Source: JACJYC01 sp964558465
GTDB lineage: Bacteria; Bacteroidota; Bacteroidia; Chitinophagales; Saprospiraceae
Assembly (NCBI GenBank): GCA_964558465.1
Contig: CAZLEF010000020.1
Location: 33,601 to 97,600 of the forward strand
DNA length: 64,000 bases
Reading direction: 5' to 3'
Part shown: positions 61,751-64,000 of the stretch, one piece after another
How the letters are laid out: each line of letters begins with the position of its first letter
How positions within the stretch are numbered: the first letter of the stretch is position 1
The notes under the pieces: model-generated
What the model saw: only the letters and a program-made list of their open reading frames with translations
Databases searched by the model: none
What the model was told of the DNA's origin: nothing
Program-made: the position numbers and the translations under genes

Positions 61751-62641
61751 ATGCACAAATCCGGTTTCGTAAACATCATCGGCCGCCCGAACGTTGGCAA
61801 GTCCACCCTGATCAACGCTTTGTTGGGGGAGCGGATGTCCATTATCACGGCCAAACCCCAGACCACCCGCCACCGGATCATCGGCATCCTGAGCGGAGAC
61901 GACTACCAGATCGTTTTTTCCGACACGCCCGGCATCGTCAAGGATCCGGTTTACAAAATGCACGAGAACATGAACCGGTTTGTAGAAGGCGCCTTTGAAG
62001 ACGCGGATATTATGATGCTGGTAACAGAGGTGCACGAAAAATACGCTCCGGATGACAAGACCCTTCAGCGATTGGCGAACATGGACGTGCCCAAATTCCT
62101 CGTGATCAACAAGACGGACCTGGCTGGGGAATCGGTGATCCTGCCCCTGATCGCGGAATGGACCCAAAAGCTCAAATTTGATGAGGTGATCCCCATTTCT
62201 GCGCTGAAAAAGGTCAATACTGATAAATTGCTGCAACTGATCCTGCAGTATTTGCCGGAGGGGCCGGCTTATTATCCAAAAGAGCAACTGACAGACCGGC
62301 CGGAGCGGTTTTTTGCCACTGAGATCATCCGGGAGAAAATTCTGGAACAGTACGAACAGGAAATTCCCTATTCGGTGGAAGTGGCCATTGAGGAATATAA
62401 AGAGACCACAACGGCCGGCGGCGAACCCATTGCGCGGATCAGCGCCGTAATTTACGTAATGCGCCGCACCCAAAAATCGATCCTGATCGGCAAACAAGGG
62501 GCAGCCATCAAACGGCTGGGCATTGAAGCCCGCAAAGCCCTGGAGACCTTCCTGGATTCCAAGGTGCACCTCGATCTGTTCGTTAAGGTAGCCGAAAACT
62601 GGCGGGACGATGAAAAGGCTTTGGAGCGGTTTGGGTATTAG
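61751..62641 (+). CDS. era: GTPase Era
   Basis: 296 residues. G1 GRPNVGKST, G2-region TTRHR, G3 DTPGIV, G4 NKTD, G5 SAL. The C-terminal KH domain includes IGKQGAAIKRLGIEARKALE. It binds the 3' end of 16S rRNA and assists 30S assembly. Full length and canonical. It is transcribed toward the rplU-rpmA operon and ends 66 bp from the rpmA stop codon. Confidence 0.97.
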   Translation: MHKSGFVNIIGRPNVGKSTLINALLGERMSIITAKPQTTRHRIIGILSGDDYQIVFSDTPGIVKDPVYKMHENMNRFVEGAFEDADIMMLVTEVHEKYAPDDKTLQRLANMDVPKFLVINKTDLAGESVILPLIAEWTQKLKFDEVIPISALKKVNTDKLLQLILQYLPEGPAYYPKEQLTDRPERFFATEIIREKILEQYEQEIPYSVEVAIEEYKETTTAGGEPIARISAVIYVMRRTQKSILIGKQGAAIKRLGIEARKALETFLDSKVHLDLFVKVAENWRDDEKALERFGY

Positions 62642-62707
62642 AGGGGTCAAGCAACGCTTTCACCCCCTCTCCTGGTCACCTAGCCTCGCATCAGAAGATG
62701 CAAATCC

Positions 62708-63457
62708 CTATTCCGTCACTTCCCGGCCACCTTGCAGGCGACCCTGATAGTCTTCCAGTTCGGCCCATTGGCCATCGGCAGCCAGTTGAGCTTGTTTTGC
62801 CCAGGTTGCCGGGTCGTGTACGCGGTAGCGCGGGCCGGCTGCATCGAGGATAGCCTGTACCTGGTCGACCGGCGCATTGGCGAGGTCAGCCCAGGTTTTA
62901 AAGCCGCCTTCATGCAGGAGTTCTTCGATTTTCGGGCCGACGCCTTCGATGACCTTAAGGTCGTCCTGGGAAATCTTTTTGCCGGAAGGGAGGGTGATTT
63001 TACCGCCCGGTTTTGCTGCCGGTTTTACGGTTGCTTCAGGTTTTGAAACCGTTTCTGCGGCTTTTTCCGTTTCAGCGGCAGCTTTTGCGATAAACTCCTT
63101 GCCGGTTTCAGTCACTTCTTTGGGCGCTGCCGGTTTTTCGGTAGCAGCCGGTTTGGCCAGTTTCGGAGCGGTTTTAACGGGTTCTGCTACAATGACATCG
63201 GCTGCACCCGGAAGGATGCTGACGAAAGTCCGGTCGTGGCGGCCGCGTTTGAAAGCAACGGTGCCGTCGACGGATGCGTGCAGGGTAAAATCTTTGCCCA
63301 TATATACATTGTCGCCGGCGTGAAATTTGGTGCCGCGCTGGCGGATGAGGATATTGCCTGCTTTGGCTGTTTGACCGCCAAAAAGCTTGACGCCGAGTCT
63401 TTTACTTTTACTGTCCCGGCCGTTATCACTACTACCAACGCCTTTTTTGTGTGCCAT
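62708..63457 (-). CDS. rpmA: Ribosomal protein L27 with C-terminal helix-hairpin-helix extension
   Basis: 249 residues against about 85-90 for ordinary L27. Residues 1-88 are canonical L27 (MAHKKGVGSSDNGRDSKSKR, GGQTAKAGNILIRQRGTKFH, VAFKRGRHDRTFVS). An Ala/Pro/Lys/Glu linker (about 90-155) leads to a helix-hairpin-helix domain (SQDDLKVIEGVGPKIEELLH, TWADLANAPVDQVQAIL, YRVHDPATWAKQAQLAADGQ). That tail is familiar from Bacteroidota L21 proteins; here it is on L27 while L21 next door is short. L27 lies near the peptidyl-transferase centre of the 50S subunit. The tail probably projects outside and its role is unknown. Confidence 0.93.
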   Translation of the reverse strand: MAHKKGVGSSDNGRDSKSKRLGVKLFGGQTAKAGNILIRQRGTKFHAGDNVYMGKDFTLHASVDGTVAFKRGRHDRTFVSILPGAADVIVAEPVKTAPKLAKPAATEKPAAPKEVTETGKEFIAKAAAETEKAAETVSKPEATVKPAAKPGGKITLPSGKKISQDDLKVIEGVGPKIEELLHEGGFKTWADLANAPVDQVQAILDAAGPRYRVHDPATWAKQAQLAADGQWAELEDYQGRLQGGREVTE

Positions 63458-63521
63458 TTTACTGGATTTTTGACGCGCGCCTGTTAAAGCGGGCGCTTAA
63501 GGTTAAACCATGACAGCCGGA

Positions 63522-63833
63522 TTAAACGGCGATGTTGTCGATTTTGATTTTGGTGAAGTGCTGGCGGTGGCCGTTCTTTTTGCGGTAGCCTTTGCGGCGC
63601 TTCTTTTTAAAGACGATCACTTTGTCGCCTTTAACATGGTCCAGCACAGTTGCGCTGATTTTGGCGTTGTTCAACACCGGCTTGCCTACGGAAACGGCTC
63701 CGTCATTTTCGAGCAGGAGGACCTGGTCGAAAGTGAGGTTGTCGCCCGCATTGGCTTCAAGCTGGTGGACGAAGAGCTCCTGCCCTTCCTCGACTTTGAA
63801 CTGTTGACCAGCTATCGTTACGATTGCGAACAT
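63522..63833 (-). CDS. rplU: Ribosomal protein L21
   Basis: 103 residues, the standard length without the C-terminal extension of many Bacteroidota L21s. Motifs: FAIVTIAGQQFKVEEGQELF, FDQVLLLENDG, SATVLDHVKGDKVIVFKKKR, and RKGYRKKNGHRQHFTKIKI. First gene of the rplU-rpmA pair (64 bp apart) behind a near-consensus promoter at 63868-63899. Confidence 0.96.
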   Translation of the reverse strand: MFAIVTIAGQQFKVEEGQELFVHQLEANAGDNLTFDQVLLLENDGAVSVGKPVLNNAKISATVLDHVKGDKVIVFKKKRRKGYRKKNGHRQHFTKIKIDNIAV

Positions 63834-63867
63834 GATGAATAATTTTTTCAGATTTTAAATTGGCGGG

Positions 63868-63899
63868 CAAAGGTAGAACTATTACTGGAATTCTCCAAA
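63868..63899 (-). promoter_or_regulatory. Consensus Bacteroidota promoter of rplU-rpmA
   Basis: On the minus strand TTTG (63899-63896), exactly 20 nt, TACCTTTG (63875-63868). Both boxes match the -33/-7 consensus perfectly. The rplU start codon is 35 bp downstream of the -7 box. Confidence 0.8.
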
Positions 63900-63912
63900 A
63901 AAAATATTATTA

Positions 63913-64000
63913 TTGATCCGATTGATCCGATTGATCCGATTGATCCGATTGATACGATTGATACGATTGATACGATTGATACGATTGATACGATTGATAC
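63913..64000. repeat. ATTGATCCG / ATTGATACG 9-bp tandem repeat, running off the window
   Basis: Nine-bp units: about four of ATTGATCCG followed by six or more of ATTGATACG to the window end. Homogeneous blocks of two variants suggest recent slippage. Related words are at 25745-25870. Confidence 0.85.

Noticed and set aside
61727..62650. 307-residue open frame antisense to era
   Set aside because: Era is canonical on the plus strand; the antisense frame has no family features.
63913..64000. CRISPR-like array
   Set aside because: Units are 9 bp with no spacers; this is a simple tandem repeat. The same holds for 56993-57085.

Overview
The window looks like a chromosomal segment of a member of the Bacteroidota, most likely Saprospiraceae-like. 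The evidence is two type IX secretion (T9SS) proteins with C-terminal sorting domains, SprB-type repeats, promoters of the Bacteroidota form (TTTG, about 20 nt, TAnnTTTG), CcmBCD cytochrome maturation genes, and intergenic spacers filled with short degenerate tandem words. No rRNA, tRNA or CRISPR array was recognised.

Region 1 (1 to about 13.2 kb) is visibly AT-richer than the rest and is an accessory island. Nearly all its genes lie on the minus strand: a beta-lactamase-fold lipoprotein cut by the window edge, a secreted alpha/beta-hydrolase-like protein, membrane and YD-repeat-like proteins, a TIR-domain membrane protein with an N-terminal effector-associated domain (EAD), a two-domain membrane-anchored protein broken by an in-frame TAG, a HEPN-like protein, an ORC-like AAA ATPase, a terpenoid-cyclase-fold protein, and a 484-residue protein with a C-terminal EAD of the same family as the TIR protein. 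Six of the gene junctions from 0.5 to 7.6 kb hold imperfect inverted repeats with the AAC...GTT layout of integron attC sites. I therefore read this part as a cassette array without a visible integrase. Two copies of a roughly 0.5 kb IS66-like or MITE-like element (1741-2226 and 10522-11034) and a diverged non-coding duplicate block (about 8.82-9.3 and 12.71-13.18 kb) also lie in it.

Region 2 (13.3-35 kb) is ordinary chromosome: a MacB/FtsX-type permease, an S41 peptidase, two Tat-exported sugar-metabolism proteins, a degenerate TraB homologue, an Lrp regulator, ccmB, ccmC and ccmD with gdhA overlapping ccmD, an amidase, a GNAT, an aminotransferase, a CPBP protease, cdsA, a porin and an MDR oxidoreductase.

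Region 3 (35-53 kb) holds a cyclase-TPR-AraC regulator, folP coupled to an unknown membrane protein, a DUF4230 protein, two T9SS surface proteins (one crossing a 10-N assembly gap), a TonB-like protein, xerC/D and hpf.

Region 4 (53-64 kb) has a four-gene MbnP/MbnH (copper protein and di-heme peroxidase) cluster, a DEDD exonuclease, apbE, a CotH-like protein, era, and the rplU-rpmA operon. Its L27 carries a helix-hairpin-helix tail, and its promoter matches the Bacteroidota consensus exactly.

The most interesting candidates are the cassette island with paired EAD proteins, the triplicated hairpin elements at 53.1-53.5 kb, and the duplicated MbnP/MbnH locus.
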